Below are positions 46,065 to 57,152 of a stretch of DNA of 64,000 bases, one piece after another. Under the pieces are notes generated by a model that made no database searches, was not told the DNA's origin, and saw nothing but the letters and a program-made list of their open reading frames with translations. Every line of letters begins with the position of its first letter. The first letter of the stretch is position 1. This DNA is from Labia minor (Eukaryota; Arthropoda; Insecta; Dermaptera; Spongiphoridae). The stretch spans positions 50,573,962-50,637,961 of the forward strand of contig OY720349.1 of NCBI GenBank assembly GCA_963082975.1, given 5' to 3'. Made by a program: the position numbers and the translations under genes.

Positions 46065-46937
46065 TATATAAATTAGAAATATAATATATTCTAATTTACA
46101 TATATATACATGACAAAATTATATGTCATATGCAACATAGAAAAAAGTTGTTTCTTATAGAATAGGTGTAGTATTATATTTATTATGAGAAATTATTTCA
46201 AAATAAAATTACTTTTGCTTAAATAGTGGTTCTTTTATTTATAAATGTTTTTTTTTTTCAAAAAATTCATCATTTAGGTACTCCACTCTTTATTCAGATT
46301 GACAATAATTTAATATTTACTTATGATTATGTTTATATTCCAATTCAAGAAAGCGATGTTACTTATATCTTAGTTTATATTATTCTTGATATATATTTAG
46401 ACCTATATTCTGCGCAGTAGCTTTAGAGACATGGGGATTAAGCTAAATTTAATCTACATTTATTTACCCCACCTTCTTCAAATTTTTGTAGTTAAATTTA
46501 TTAATTAAATAATATAATTTCTCAAATATTATTATTAACAATAAATAATGACATCCCTTATTTTATAAAAATGTGACTGAAATTGGACACTTATGATTAT
46601 CTTATCCAACATTTTATTTTAAATAACAACTCGAAAAGAATTTCTAGATTATAAATTTTCAATATTAAGAAAAGATGTATTTTTCTGCATATATAAATGA
46701 TTGAAAAGCTAACTTAAAAGAACATGTAGATCCAATCTCTCTCCCCCAATCTTCAATAGCAAATAGCATTGTTTCTCTTATTTTCATAAACGACCATGTA
46801 TTGTAGTAATTCTCAACTGCTTATATAACCACCTCATCTTAATAATATGTACCTTAATTGTCCATATCTTCCATTATCTATTATACATCTACTCATTGTT
46901 AATATTTCAATAAATTTTGAACAATTAAATTCTTTAT
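46065..46937. other. AT-rich filler
   Basis: No gene; the small ORF at 46226-46420 is hydrophobic AT-rich noise. Confidence 0.4.
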
Positions 46938-47291
46938 TTTTTATACACTTTTACTTAACTCACTCTGTCCGGTTGTACGCGGGTTGTCCGTTTGTACGCG
47001 GGTTGTCCGCGGCATTTTATAATCGATATTTCAACAACTTCCCGTCATTCAATCAACTTGAAATTTTGCATACGCGCTTGCTCCTGCTAATAATACACGA
47101 ATCAATTGAAAAATCCACTGAATTATTTATCTATTAGTGGTAATTAATTAACTAAACTTTCATATGCGGAATATGGAATAGTTCACTATTTCAATCATAG
47201 ATGACGATAGCAGTTCTAGAGGCGCTGAATACGACTAAAAAGTATAAAATAAATTTAAGTAAAAAGAAATCTTTTTACTTAAATTTATTAA
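46938..47291 (-). mobile_element. Family H element, partial (H2)
   Basis: Reverse complement of 30310-30625 of H1, including 'ccgtcattcaatcaacttga' and 'tatgcggaatatggaatagt'. It ends in a reduced palindrome 'aagtaaaaagaaatcttttt'. Near 46980-47010 it has a tandem duplication of 'ttgtacgcgggttgtccg' where H1 has 'atgtttgtccg'. The long terminal repeats and the 111-bp arms are missing. Confidence 0.8.
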
Positions 47292-47879
47292 TTATTTTTT
47301 TATATAGTTTTAAAAATAATATCCAATAATATGCCTGTGCTAATCAACCACATTATATATTAGCTCCGTTTAAGTTCCAATCAAATGCAATGATGTATTT
47401 GAAAATATTATAATATTTAATTAAATACAGACACTTTTATACATACACATATTTTTTTTAAATAAATATATGTATATAATAAATTATAAATAATAAAAAG
47501 CATTATATAGAATTAAAATGTTTACTTTAATCTTTGAACAAATTAATTTATTCAGGGGTCTTTTTGTGATTTATATATAAATATATATAATTATATATAA
47601 TAATTTTTTATAGATTTTTCGTAGTATATAAATAAAATATTTAGATTATAAAATGTTTAATTAGCTTTTCATGTTAATTTTGATCATTTGCAATTTTCAA
47701 TATTTAGATGGATTTATTTTTTTTTTCTTTTCTTTTTTTATTTTTGTTTAATAATTGTGAAATTCATTATAGATATATATGTGAATGTATATACATCTAT
47801 AGATAGATAGCAGGATATAAATGTATTTATTTTTATTTTATTTTATTTTTGTTAATCCATGATGATGAACATGAAATGT
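47292..47879. other. AT-rich filler
   Basis: Nothing recognised beyond short AT repeats. Confidence 0.4.
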
Positions 47880-48497
47880 TTAAATGGTGTGGTGGTTTGA
47901 CTTTCGCCTCTCATTCCATTCATTCAATTCCCAAACCCCTCACTGTTTCATTCCCCACAAACTTCAACAGACAAATATATATATATATGTGATCACGGCC
48001 TCTTGCTTTTCCATTTTAATTTTATTCATTGTATTGGAGAATCAGATTTCATTTAAAAACGAATCAAATAAACGCACAGATATAACGCTATCTCTATAGA
48101 GAGATTGCTTGTTATAGATTACATATTTCCTTTCATTTTTTATTTATTTTAAAAATCATCTCTACATAAATGTATGGTTAAATACATGATTATTTACTAT
48201 TCGGCCTATTAGCCATATAATATTAAATAATTATTTAATTTTTACTCTTTTATGCTTTGTAAAAATATTTTTATACAAATCAATTCAAAAATATATATTT
48301 TTCAATCATTTATTTATTTATTTTTCTCAAACTATTTTTAAATCCGGGTAATATCTTTATAAATTTTATTTAAATTTATAGTCCATTTTTTAGTCAAATA
48401 TTATTTTGTCATCAATCTCTGTCTTTCTCTCTCTATATATATATAAATAATAATAATAAATAATATATATATATATATATATATAATTTTTAAGATA
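47880..48497. other. Short GC-neutral patch and AT-rich filler
   Basis: 47880-47970 is pyrimidine-rich and unique; the rest is A/T-rich with (AT)n at 48462-48485. Confidence 0.35.
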
Positions 48498-49592
48498 CAG
48501 TGGTACCTCGACATACGAGTGCCCCAACATACGAGTGTTTTGAGATACGAGCCGCCAACCGACCGATATTTTGCTTTGAGATACGAGCAAGATTTGAGAT
48601 ACGAGCACCCCGTGACGATGCACACGGCACCAATTTGCCCCCGCATTTCTAATTTTAAGAAGCTGTACACAAAGCACATGTTCCGCAAATGACGTGAAGT
48701 GACGGATAGTACAAACCTGACCCTTCGAGAGTTTTGGAAAGACCATTTTAACATAGTGACATGTCTAAGAATTATTGATCAGGCCTGGCTGGGTGTCACA
48801 AAAAGAACATTAATTTCTGCATGGAAAAAGCTATGACCTGACGCTCTAACTGAAAGGATCATTGCAGAATCTGAATCTCAAGTGTCAGAAATAGAAGAGA
48901 TTGTTTCTTTGGGAAAATCTTTGGGTCTAGAAGTAGATGAAAATGATGTAAACGAACTCGTCGAGCAACATTTTGAGGAGCTTACAACTGAAGAGTTACA
49001 AAACCTACAAACACAGAATGATGTTGTGACCCAAGAAAGCACAGTTTCTGAAGAGGCGCCAGAAACAGAAAATGTTATCTCTTCAAAAGAAATTAAAGAG
49101 ATCCTAGGAATGTGGGAGAAAATTGTTGAATTTGTAGATAAAAACCACCCCGTAAAGGTTGCAACTGGTCGGGCTTCGGAATTATTTAACGAAACCTGTC
49201 TCAATCATTTTCGCAATACCCTGAAGGGGAGGAAAAAACAAACTTCCTTAGACAATTTTGTAAAACGCTTTGCAGAACAAGATGAGCAAGGGAGGCGAAA
49301 AAAGCAAAGACAAGCGATGATATTTAAGTTTTTTTTTAAATTCTTCTTATTTTTATTTATTTAAATGTTCCCATTATTTTTGTTGTTTTTAAATAAATGT
49401 TCCTTCTCGTAAAGACATTTGTTTGATTCAAAATAGCATACAAAAAACAAAACTAAGGTGATTTTTGGTGACTGGAACGGATTAAAAGCTTTTCTATTAG
49501 TTTTAATGGCGCGAAGTGCTTTGAGATACGAACAATTTGAGATACGAGCAAGGTCTTGGAACGAATTAAGCTCGTATGTCGAGGTACCACTG
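48498..49592 (+). mobile_element. Tigger/pogo element, internally deleted
   Basis: Ends CAGTGGTACCTCGACATACG and CGTATGTCGAGGTACCACTG form the classic Tigger terminal inverted repeat, with TA on each side (48496-48497 and 49593-49594). Several GAGATACGAGC repeats lie inside both ends; such subterminal repeats are usual for Tigger. 1095 bp against ~2.4-2.8 kb for complete elements. The catalytic core is deleted and only the transposase C-terminus remains. Confidence 0.93.
48643..49364 (+). pseudogene. Tigger transposase C-terminal fragment
   Basis: A disrupted frame begins with 'LISNFKKLYTKHMFRK' and 'TLREFWKDHFNIVTCLRIID', and a stop follows 'SAWKKL'. It then opens at 48882 for 160 codons: acidic 'LGLEVDENDVNELVEQHFEE', a helix-rich Glu/Gln segment, 'FRNTLKGRKKQTSLDNFVKR' and a basic end. 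This is the non-catalytic tail of pogo/Tigger transposases; the DDE domain and the CENP-B-type DNA-binding head are absent. The last ~10 codons read into AT-rich sequence. Confidence 0.88.
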
Positions 49593-49636
49593 TATTGGGA
49601 AAGTTAAGATTATGTCTTGTATAATATCTTTATAAA

Positions 49637-50113
49637 TATCTCGTAAGAGATAGTACTGCGATCACGAAAATTTTCGATGTTGAGATTTTGATGTTTTTAT
49701 ACGTTTTGAAGGTTCCTGAATCATTTTCACTAAGGTTGAGAAAAATGTCTGTGTTTGAGAAATGTAGCTCAACCGGAAGAAGGTCATTACTTACAATGTT
49801 TTGATTTTTTTTCCTCTAAAGTGACGGTAAAAATAAAGATATATGTTTGATAATTTTTCACATGATTAATAATTGTATAAAACTGCTATATATAGAATTT
49901 CAGCTTGATTGATTCGCTGAAATTACCAGAATTAATTTTTTAACACTGCAAATCTCACGCGCCAACACGTGACGTGGTGCCATCAACAAAAAGCCAAACA
50001 TGCGCTGGTTTAATATTTATTATTTATAATTAATTAAATTTAATTTAAATATAATATATTATGTTATTTAATCCAATTCAAATTGCGAGATAGTCGAGTG
50101 GAGACACTCCAGC
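49637..50113 (+). mobile_element. Family A element lacking microsatellite and core (A6)
   Basis: Both ends are present: 'atatctcgtaagagatagta' on the left; CGAGATAGT, hairpin and CCAGCT on the right. After 'aaaaatgtctgtg' it jumps straight to 'tttgagaaatgtagctcaac', deleting the (GT)n tract, the 'gatgaaatttggta' core and the following ~50 bp. It lies only ~45 bp from the Tigger end. Confidence 0.87.
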
Positions 50114-50259
50114 TAATTTTTTTTTCAAATGTTTTCAATGAATTAGAATTACATACATTTCAGAGAGCTCAATATTTTTCTTAATGACTAAATGTCAAAA
50201 ATGAACAAGTATATTAACAAACATGGCGAAGTAGGTATTAAAAAGAATAATCGAGCAAA

Positions 50260-50490
50260 GGAATCTTTTATCATGGATGTTTATCAAAGGCGTCGCCCGG
50301 AATAATTAGCTCGTTTCCTTTGTGACAATTATCAATTGAGCTTTCGACTAACCGGATTCGTTATGTCCTCCACGGCGATTCCATTCCCTGATAAACCCCT
50401 CAAAGACAAGCTAACACGAACGACTACCGGGTTAAGTTAATCGAGAATATCGGGGAGGTCTCCTCCAAGGCGGTCCAACCTGAAATCCCA
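50260..50490. other. GC-richer unique island
   Basis: The most GC-rich compact island: 'aaaggcgtcgcccggaataa', 'tcctccacggcgattccatt', 'gaatatcggggaggtctcct'. TCF-like 'tatcaaag' and 'cctttgtgacaattatca' (Sox-like ACAAT) motifs are visible. No ORF. Strong candidate for a conserved noncoding element. Confidence 0.4.
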
Positions 50491-51251
50491 AATGACTCAG
50501 AAATTTGTTAATTGTTTAATTATGCTAACGTAGACGTTAATGATAATCATTGTACTTGATTCAATTTAAAATAAATTTAATTGAAAAAAAAAATATAAAA
50601 ATAAAGAAACCTAAACAAGAGACTTAAGAATAGAAATCGATCTCATTTAATGGAGATAAATAAAGTGAGAGGAACGTATAAAAAAATGCTTTTATATTCT
50701 CGTTCTGGTTTGAAAATTTCTGAAGACATTGTCACACCCAGTTATGGTATGAATATTAATCACCATTAAAGCTCCAATGAATATTGAGTGAGAGATTGAT
50801 TATATATTAATTTGAAGCTGATCACCCATGAACAGGTCGGCTCCTGATAATATTCCTTATTCCCCATTCTAAACAATTTCTTTTTTTTTTTTCTTTTTTT
50901 TTTTGATGCGATTGAAAATTATTTTTGATAGACTTTAATTTTTAAATTGAAATGTAGATGTATACAAAACCATAAATAAATAAAATAATTATAATTTTTA
51001 ATCTGTTTTTTAAATATTATCGAGATATTTCAAATTATATTTATAATTGGCTATGTTTGTGAAGATGGATGAATGGATGGATGGCTATCCAACGCGTTTC
51101 ACGTAAAATATACTAAATAGATTTTATTGAAACTTTACAATAATATAGCTTAGATATTAATGTTACACGTAGGCTATAGTAGATTAATAATTACTTAAAT
51201 ATTAATTATAAATTAATCAAAATAATATTTTTTTTTATTATAAAGAATTTA
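50491..51251. other. AT-rich filler
   Basis: T-run at 50881-50904; 50700-50830 is less AT-rich. No gene recognised. Confidence 0.4.
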
Positions 51252-51483
51252 CTAGCTGCTCCGAGCGCCTTCGGCGCTCTTCACACCTAGACCGGGGCTC
51301 CGCCCCCTGTACCCCCGAGTGATACATAGTATTTGGTTGAAAGTCTGTATGTAAAAGGTTTTCATCCATTTTGTTTCAATCAGTAAAAGTAGATAAGACA
51401 TGTATTTGTTTTCTTGTAAAATATATTTTAATTAAATCAGTAAATTAATTATATATTATTATTGTATATATTGTATATGTTAT

Positions 51484-52088
51484 GTGTCTCTACAGTTTTC
51501 GAAAGTTCTTAGCCGCAGCATCCACATTTCTCTAAGCGTCCCTATCCTGAGCTACAACCAAATCCTACCCTGTCCCATCTCTCCCATGTCCCTTCCTTCA
51601 TTGTCCACCCACCTTGGTCCTTGGTCTTCCACCGGATGTTTCCCAATCGGTTTCTCCCAATTTCTAGTTTCTCCAATTCCAACCACGTCCCCTGCTGCGA
51701 ACAATATTAATCTCACAAATACTCTAAATCTACTCTAGTCTCCCAGAGTCATCGATAGGGTGACCAAACGTCCCGTCTTTAGGTGCTCTGTCCCAAAAAT
51801 GTCTTCGGGACCCCCTACTGTCCCGTTTTTTTAATATTTAGGACATTTCGTAATTTTTTTTTCAAAATTTTTTCAATTTAGTTGTAAAAAAAAGGTATAC
51901 CGTTTGTCCCGGTTTGGTGTTTTCGAAATATGGTCACCCTAGTCATCGATGAAAAATAATTGTTTTATATATTTTAATTTTGATCCTCTTTGATGAGATA
52001 AGCCCCTTTACTGCATAATAACAAGCGTTACTCAATTACATCGTCGATTTAAATTCTTTAGGAGTTACCTAAGATTCTAATTTCTTTT
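51484..52088 (-). pseudogene. LINE 3' fragment inside Helitron (F3)
   Basis: Reading the minus strand, the segment matches F1/F5 from 'gaatttaaatcgacgatgta' through 'gcagtaaaggggcttatctc' and 'aaaatatataaaacaattat'. After the MITE it continues through 'cattgggaaacatccggtgg'-like and 'gaccaaggaccaaggtgggt' sequence to the family end 'gcggctaagaactttcgaaa'. A deletion around 51690-51700 removed the middle. Many stops; no function. Confidence 0.82.
51756..51941. mobile_element. hAT MITE nested in the Helitron's LINE cargo
   Basis: 186 bp with ends TAGGGTGACC / GGTCACCCTA and a perfect 8-bp duplication GTCATCGA (51748-51755 and 51942-51949). Inside, the 'acgtcccgtctttagg' and 'tttgtcccggtttgg' words near the two ends are the usual subterminal sequence of this hAT group. 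Removing it and one duplication restores continuous LINE sequence. Confidence 0.92.
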
Positions 52089-52207
52089 TTATTTTTCATC
52101 ATTTGAGGTACCCTTCACCTCAGAAAAATTCGGTTACCTTACTCCTTGTATTTTAGGCTCTGGAGTTTTTTGCGTACAGACGGACACTGTCGTATTAAAT
52201 ATATAGA

Positions 52208-52429
52208 TATGTTAGACAGCCTTTTTATAATATTTTTAAATTAATTTCTAAATAAAATTAAAAATAAAATATAAGGTATGTATTATTATGTATATAATTC
52301 GAAAGTTTTTAAGACACTTCATTTATTTATGTTTCTTTAAAATATTTGCAATTTTTTCATTTATTTTTTTTCAATTTCTTTTTTTCGCGCATCTTTTTGA
52401 TATCGTTTTCATTTTCAACACAGAGTACA
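52208..52429. other. AT-rich filler
   Basis: No shared repeat recognised before the family G segment begins near 52430. Confidence 0.4.
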
Positions 52430-53271
52430 AAAATGATTTCTTGGTTATATAAAAATTAAAATATGATTTTTTAAACAAATGATTTAAACGAGATGTTTAA
52501 AATTTTTGTCTTTTTTAAATTGAGTATTTTTTTAAAATTTGTTTTATATCAAAATTATTGTATTCTACAGGGCCGCGACGTGGGTGCAAAGCGCCCGTGT
52601 ACAAATTTTTAAAAAGCGCCCCCTTTATCAATAGTAGAATAAAAGCTTACCACTTAATTGCTATTGGCACTAATTTACACTTTTACGCACAATGCTCTAA
52701 TTCACAGTTTGAATATTTCTAAATAATTTAATAAATTTAAAAATATAGTCAGAATACATAAAATAAAAAAGAATGGTCAGTTTGGCGCCCCCTACACCAG
52801 GCGCCCGTGGGCATCGCCCACCTTGCACACGTGCACGCCGCGGCCCTGGTATTCTATTATAATTGTTTATTAATAATTTGTTTTTTATTTTTAATTTTTA
52901 ATAAATTCTCTTTTTTGATATGATAATAATAAAAAATAATTTGATATGATATTAATAAAAAATAATATTAAATTGTATATAAATTTAAAAATTAGAATAT
53001 TTGAATTTGTTTAAATTTTAACACATGTAATCAATCATATGCATAAAGAATAGAAAATTTTGAAAATCAACTTGGTATTAAATTCAGGAAAAAAAATACT
53101 GATATATAGAATATATAGACTATTCGAATATAATTAGAAACTCTTTCTCTCCCTCTATTTTAAATTAAAAAAAAAACAGATTGTTAAGAAATTAAGATGT
53201 CTTATGCAACATAGATGGGTAAATGAATTGGGCTGGAAGAGGAGGCATTTTTAATTTTCTTCTAATTCAGA
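52430..53271 (+). repeat. Family G segment, copy 1, interrupted by hAT MITE
   Basis: Apart from the MITE at 52568-52848 it aligns along its whole length with 59399-59910: 'aaatgatttcttggtta', 'aaatgatttaaacgagatgt', 'acacatgtaatcaatcatat', and at the right edge 'tttcttctaattcagat'. Both copies stop at the same base and run into different cargo: the gene fragment here, the LINE there. Probably the common left part of one Helitron lineage. Confidence 0.8.
52568..52848. mobile_element. hAT MITE with 8-bp duplication
   Basis: 281 bp, ends CAGGGCCGCGACGTG and CACGCCGCGGCCCTG, duplication GTATTCTA (52560-52567 and 52849-52856). GC-rich near both ends ('gcgcccgtg' on each side), AT-rich in the middle, no ORF. 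The sister copy of the host repeat at ~59527 ('attgtattcaatt') shows the site without it. Confidence 0.95.
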
Positions 53272-53479
53272 TCAAGGACAAATCGGACAATATTATATCA
53301 AATCTCGCTAAGGATATTCAATATTTCTGTACACAAATTATTCAAAGTCTTGGCAAAGCGTATGACTCACAATCACTTTAAATTGAAATTTATATAAATC
53401 AACAAAGTGAAAATTTTTATTTGTTTATATTTTATTATAATGAATAAAAAAACATTAAATATATAGATCACGTGATTAA

Positions 53480-54690
53480 AAGAGTGCGAAAAAGAAGCAT
53501 GTCTTCGTCTGCTTCTGCATATCCTGAATCTCACCACCAAGGCATACTAGTATAGGGGGAATGAAGATGGAATCTCAGGGTAGTTTATCGGCATATGATC
53601 CTCTAAATCCTCCAACCAAGAAATGGTACCACCTGAGGGTTCATTACTCACATCCATTCAATCTTCTTCAGTACCGCCTTCATCAGATAACAATCGATCA
53701 CAACCTCCACCTATCACAGTAATTTCTGAGCATGATTCAAAAAAAACTACCCAAGGTCAGCCCACTCAAATGGGAACAAATCAATCAATGATGCATTCGA
53801 CTTAATTGGGAGCTGCAAGTATGTTATCCAACCAAACATCTTTGTCACAACATTCTCAAGACAATGCTCCAACTTCAATGGCACCAGTACAATCTAGCCA
53901 TTCAAATTCAACGGGTTCGTCATATCCTTGAATTCACAAAACTTGGCAAATACCCAAGGACTTTCAACTTAAGTGACTTCTATGAATTTTACTTTGCCAT
54001 TGGTTTCTCACAGTTCACTTGGACCTCCCACTTTATTGGATCCACCTACATTGAGTTCATCTAATTCAACTACAATGGGATCAAATTCTCTTTCATCAAC
54101 CAATATGATTAATTATTATAATATAAATCAAAACAATACCCTCCTACCTCTATGGCTGTACCTGTACGTCAAAATTCATTGCCTACTCAGAGTCCGATTG
54201 GATCAAATCAACAATCTGCACTTAATCCAAATATTATGGCCCAATCTGCAATTGGTCATTCCCCACTTACTTTATCTCTAATGGGCCCAACTCCTACCCC
54301 TCAAATTTCTCAGCAAATGGGTCCATCTCCTCTTCATCTCACATTCATCGATTCCTACTCAAATTTCATCAAGGATATTAGGACCCTCTCTAGCATCATC
54401 AAATTATGGACAGGGCCAATCACCAATCCCTGGGCCCACTTTATTACCTAATATGACTCCTAATAATATTACTTCCAAGAATATGCAACCTCCATTTGTG
54501 CAAGGTAATCACCATCCAAATATCAAGATGAAACAACCTAAAAGCTCAACCAAACAAAAGGACGATTCTTCTAAACAAGTGTCATCTGAGTTTTTTTCAG
54601 GTTTTAGTCACCAATACTATGGCCATTATCTAGGATATCAACAACCTTATGCAACACCTCCTTATTATGATCAACGAAAAGAGTCGTTCA
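53480..54690 (+). pseudogene. Broken Ser/Gln/Pro/Asn-rich gene fragment, probable Helitron cargo
   Basis: Across three frames the forward strand keeps one kind of protein text: 'KRVRKRSMSSSASAYPES', 'MKMESQGSLSAYDPLNPPTK', 'SSVPPSSDNNRSQPPPITV', 'TQSPIGSNQQSALNPNIMAQ', 'GPTPTPQISQQMGPSP', then 'QPKSSTKQKDDSSKQVSSEF' and 'YYGHYLGYQQPYATPPYYDQ'. Composition is that of a low-complexity transcriptional co-regulator or RNA-binding protein, but I cannot name the gene. At least five frameshifts and several stops break it. The absence of introns over 1.2 kb suggests one large exon or a processed copy. It runs straight into a Helitron 3' end, and family G lies upstream. Confidence 0.7.
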
Positions 54691-54699
54691 GGATTTTTA

Positions 54700-54851
54700 G
54701 AAACAATGGCTCACCGACTCGCCCACTCACCGACTCAACGCATACCGGGCACTCTGGTGCTCATCACTCTCGGCCCTACACTACTTTCAACCAAATACTA
54801 AACACCACCCGTCTAGGTGTGAAGATCGCCGGAGGCGATCAGAACAGCTAG
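54700..54851 (+). mobile_element. Helitron 3' end
   Basis: Shares 'caaccaaatacta' and 'cgtctaggtgtg' with the end at 60755. It finishes with hairpin GATCGCC-GGA-GGCGATC (54824-54840), AGAACAG and CTAG (54848-54851) followed by T. The hairpin has compensatory base changes relative to GAGCGCC/GGCGCTC of the other two Helitrons (paired positions changed together), which argues that the structure, not just the sequence, is kept. Confidence 0.85.
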
Positions 54852-54852
54852 T

Positions 54853-55704
54853 ATTTTTATAAATATTTATTTACTTATTTAGTTTCTTATGGTCACATGA
54901 CTGTGAACTTTCAACAATAACTATGACCAAATAACGTTAATAACTAATAAATAATAATTCTTATTTAACAAAATATCTTACATTAAAAAATAACAATATT
55001 TCAACTTTGTGGAAATTAATTTTGTTGTATTTTAAATAAATTTACAAATAAAAACACCGAGAAGAGGAAACGAACTGGATTCTTGTTAAATAGTGAATTC
55101 ATTAATTTGATTTCAAGAAATATTTATTATCCACAGATTTTTTTCTAAATATATTCGTATATATATATTCCCTATTTTTTATTAACATGGGCCTATAAGA
55201 AAAATTTTTATTTTTATGATATATTATAAAAGTAGAAAAAAAACAGAATAGCCGGAATGTTTCGGAGCCAATTTGCATTTAAGATATCATTAAATGAACA
55301 GTCGATTTGGGTAGAGGTGGCGAGAATCTTGAATTTGTTATGATGACAAAATTCCAACCAAAAACTAATTATTAAAAAAAGGACTATAAATAATCAATGG
55401 AACTTTTAAAATGTTTTTATTTATAACCCGGAAATAAATTTCAATTTTTGTTAAGAATATTATTAACAATTTAAATTTAAAAATTTGTAAAAAGTTAAAA
55501 TTGAGATTAACCATATTAGAATATTACAGTCTTACAATATTATAATACCCAATAATGATTTTTCTATTTATTTAATGATTATTTCATTATTATTTTTTAT
55601 TATTCAAAATCAGTTTAAAAGTAGTGTATAAACATTATCCTTCGTTTATATTTCTGGCTAAAGTTATAAATTTAAAAATTAATTAAAAAAAGATTTTGTC
55701 TTGA
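54853..55704. other. AT-rich filler
   Basis: Nothing recognised; 55255-55340 is slightly less AT-rich. Confidence 0.4.
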
Positions 55705-56027
55705 AATTAGTTTAAAAGAAACGGATGACCTCATCGGATAATAGTGAAGACTGTATAACGAGGAATTCCATGATCTCCATCCAACTCTAGACATAGTTAG
55801 GGTCATAAATATCGATCGACGCCATGGAAAGGACTGAGAATGGGAGAGACAAGACTTCCAAAAAATATATTTGTAGGATGCGATGGGTTGGAAGTCTAAG
55901 GACGTGGTGAATGTAAAAGATGGAAGAAAATAGGAGTTTGATGGGAATAGTTTAGAATAGGGATATTTGGAGAAATGTGGTTGCTGCAACCACTTTTGAC
56001 ATCTGTAGAACTACAGAGATAGATAGA
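55705..56027 (+). pseudogene. LINE 3' fragment, heavily decayed (F4)
   Basis: Nucleotide-level match to F1/F5: 'actgtataacgaggaattcc', 'ggtcataaatatcgatcgac', 'tggagaaatgtggttgctgc', ending with the tail 'acagagatagatagagg'. No open frame; many small deletions. The most eroded copy, so the oldest in the window. Confidence 0.78.
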
Positions 56028-56369
56028 GGCGAATGACCTCTTGATGGAGGCGTCCAAAATCCGATCCTGTGTACAAATATGTTAGTAGAAGGGCGACCTA
56101 AAATATAAAATTCATTTTCACAAAAATTAATTCTTTTTTCATGATAAAATGAAAACTCAACTTGAATATCGATCACAACCAAACGGAATATTCCATCTTA
56201 CATACTTCTATTCTATTATTAAATTTCTTCATTCAATTCAATAACTATAATTTTTTGCATCAAATCGAACTTTTAAATTTATTCATAAAAATTAAATATA
56301 CCAACTTAAACTTGATCAACCATTTATCAGTTTATTTATCCTTCAAATTCAATCAATTTTAAATTAATC
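56028..56369. other. AT-rich filler
   Basis: Follows the LINE tail; no element recognised. Confidence 0.4.
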
Positions 56370-56790
56370 CTTCTCCTTCCTCCCCTCTTTCACATTTGAC
56401 TGTCTTTAGTTGCTACTGGATTGTCTCTGAACAGGCTCCTGGTCAATTATTGATATCTAATCTCAGTTATAAATCGAAGCCCAACTAATAAGATTCTGTG
56501 TTCTTTTTTTTATAAATAAGATATATATCAAATAAATGCCTGTTTTTGGGTCTTTTTTTCACTCTGGGCGGTCAGCATCCTCCTTCTTCTCCTCCCTCCT
56601 TGCGACTCTCGCCTTCCCGCTCCCATGCCTACTGGTCACAAATTAATGAACCTGTTCCGTTGAAGAAGAACCTGACTACCATATGAGATACTACTCTTCT
56701 ATTTCTCTCCCACTCGACCCCATCCATTTCGGCCTCCGTGTCATGACCCAAGAGGAACAAGATACTATCTTTTATTATTTAATGCCGATC
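56370..56790. other. GC-richer unique island
   Basis: Blocks 'ttgtctctgaacaggctcct', 'tcactctgggcggtcagcat' and 'ttgcgactctcgccttcccg' plus a pyrimidine-rich core (56578-56620). No ORF. Candidate conserved noncoding element. Confidence 0.38.
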
Positions 56791-57152
56791 AGGCAACCAA
56801 TCTTACCTTTTAAGGCAAGATGCATTATACGATTAACATTTTGAATGTTTTATCTTTGTAATGCATTTATTCTAATAATCCTGATCGTTATCGATATATG
56901 TGAAGATAGAAATTCAATTCTCATAATATTAAATTCTATTCCAAGATTCACATTTCATATTGCACATTATTTAATGCTTATACATCTGAATAATAATTAT
57001 TTAAATTTGAATATAATTATTACCTAGTTTATTTATTAGATGCTTTTTCTTCGTTAGAATCAATTTATAAGATAAAACTAAATATAATACTAATAAAAGT
57101 CTTTAAATTAAAATAATTAAAAAATTTTCAACTTCTGCATAATATAAATTTA
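56791..57152. other. AT-rich filler
   Basis: Nothing recognised. Confidence 0.4.

Larger units (their letters stand above)
51252..52207 (-). mobile_element. Complete non-autonomous Helitron carrying a LINE 3' end
   Basis: On the minus strand it starts TCTATATATTTAATACGACA (from 52207). It ends with the hairpin GAGCGCC-GAA-GGCGCTC (51263-51279), then GGAGCAG-CTAG. It sits between A (complement of 52208) and T (complement of 51251), the Helitron target rule, with no duplication. Inside are a 5' part (52090-52207), a LINE F 3' fragment interrupted by a hAT MITE, and a ~230-bp 3' part. No Rep/helicase. The LINE fragment and 3' part are collinear with 59911-60755, so the cargo moved as a unit or was inherited from a common Helitron. 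Confidence 0.88.

Noticed and set aside
48390-48754. Two long minus-strand ORFs (118 and 117 codons)
   Set aside because: They lie antisense to Tigger sequence and run out through an (AT)n tract.
48878-49204. 108-codon Ser-rich minus-strand ORF
   Set aside because: Antisense shadow of the Tigger C-terminal frame.
51484-51738. 84-codon plus-strand ORF
   Set aside because: Antisense of LINE F3 inside the minus-strand Helitron.
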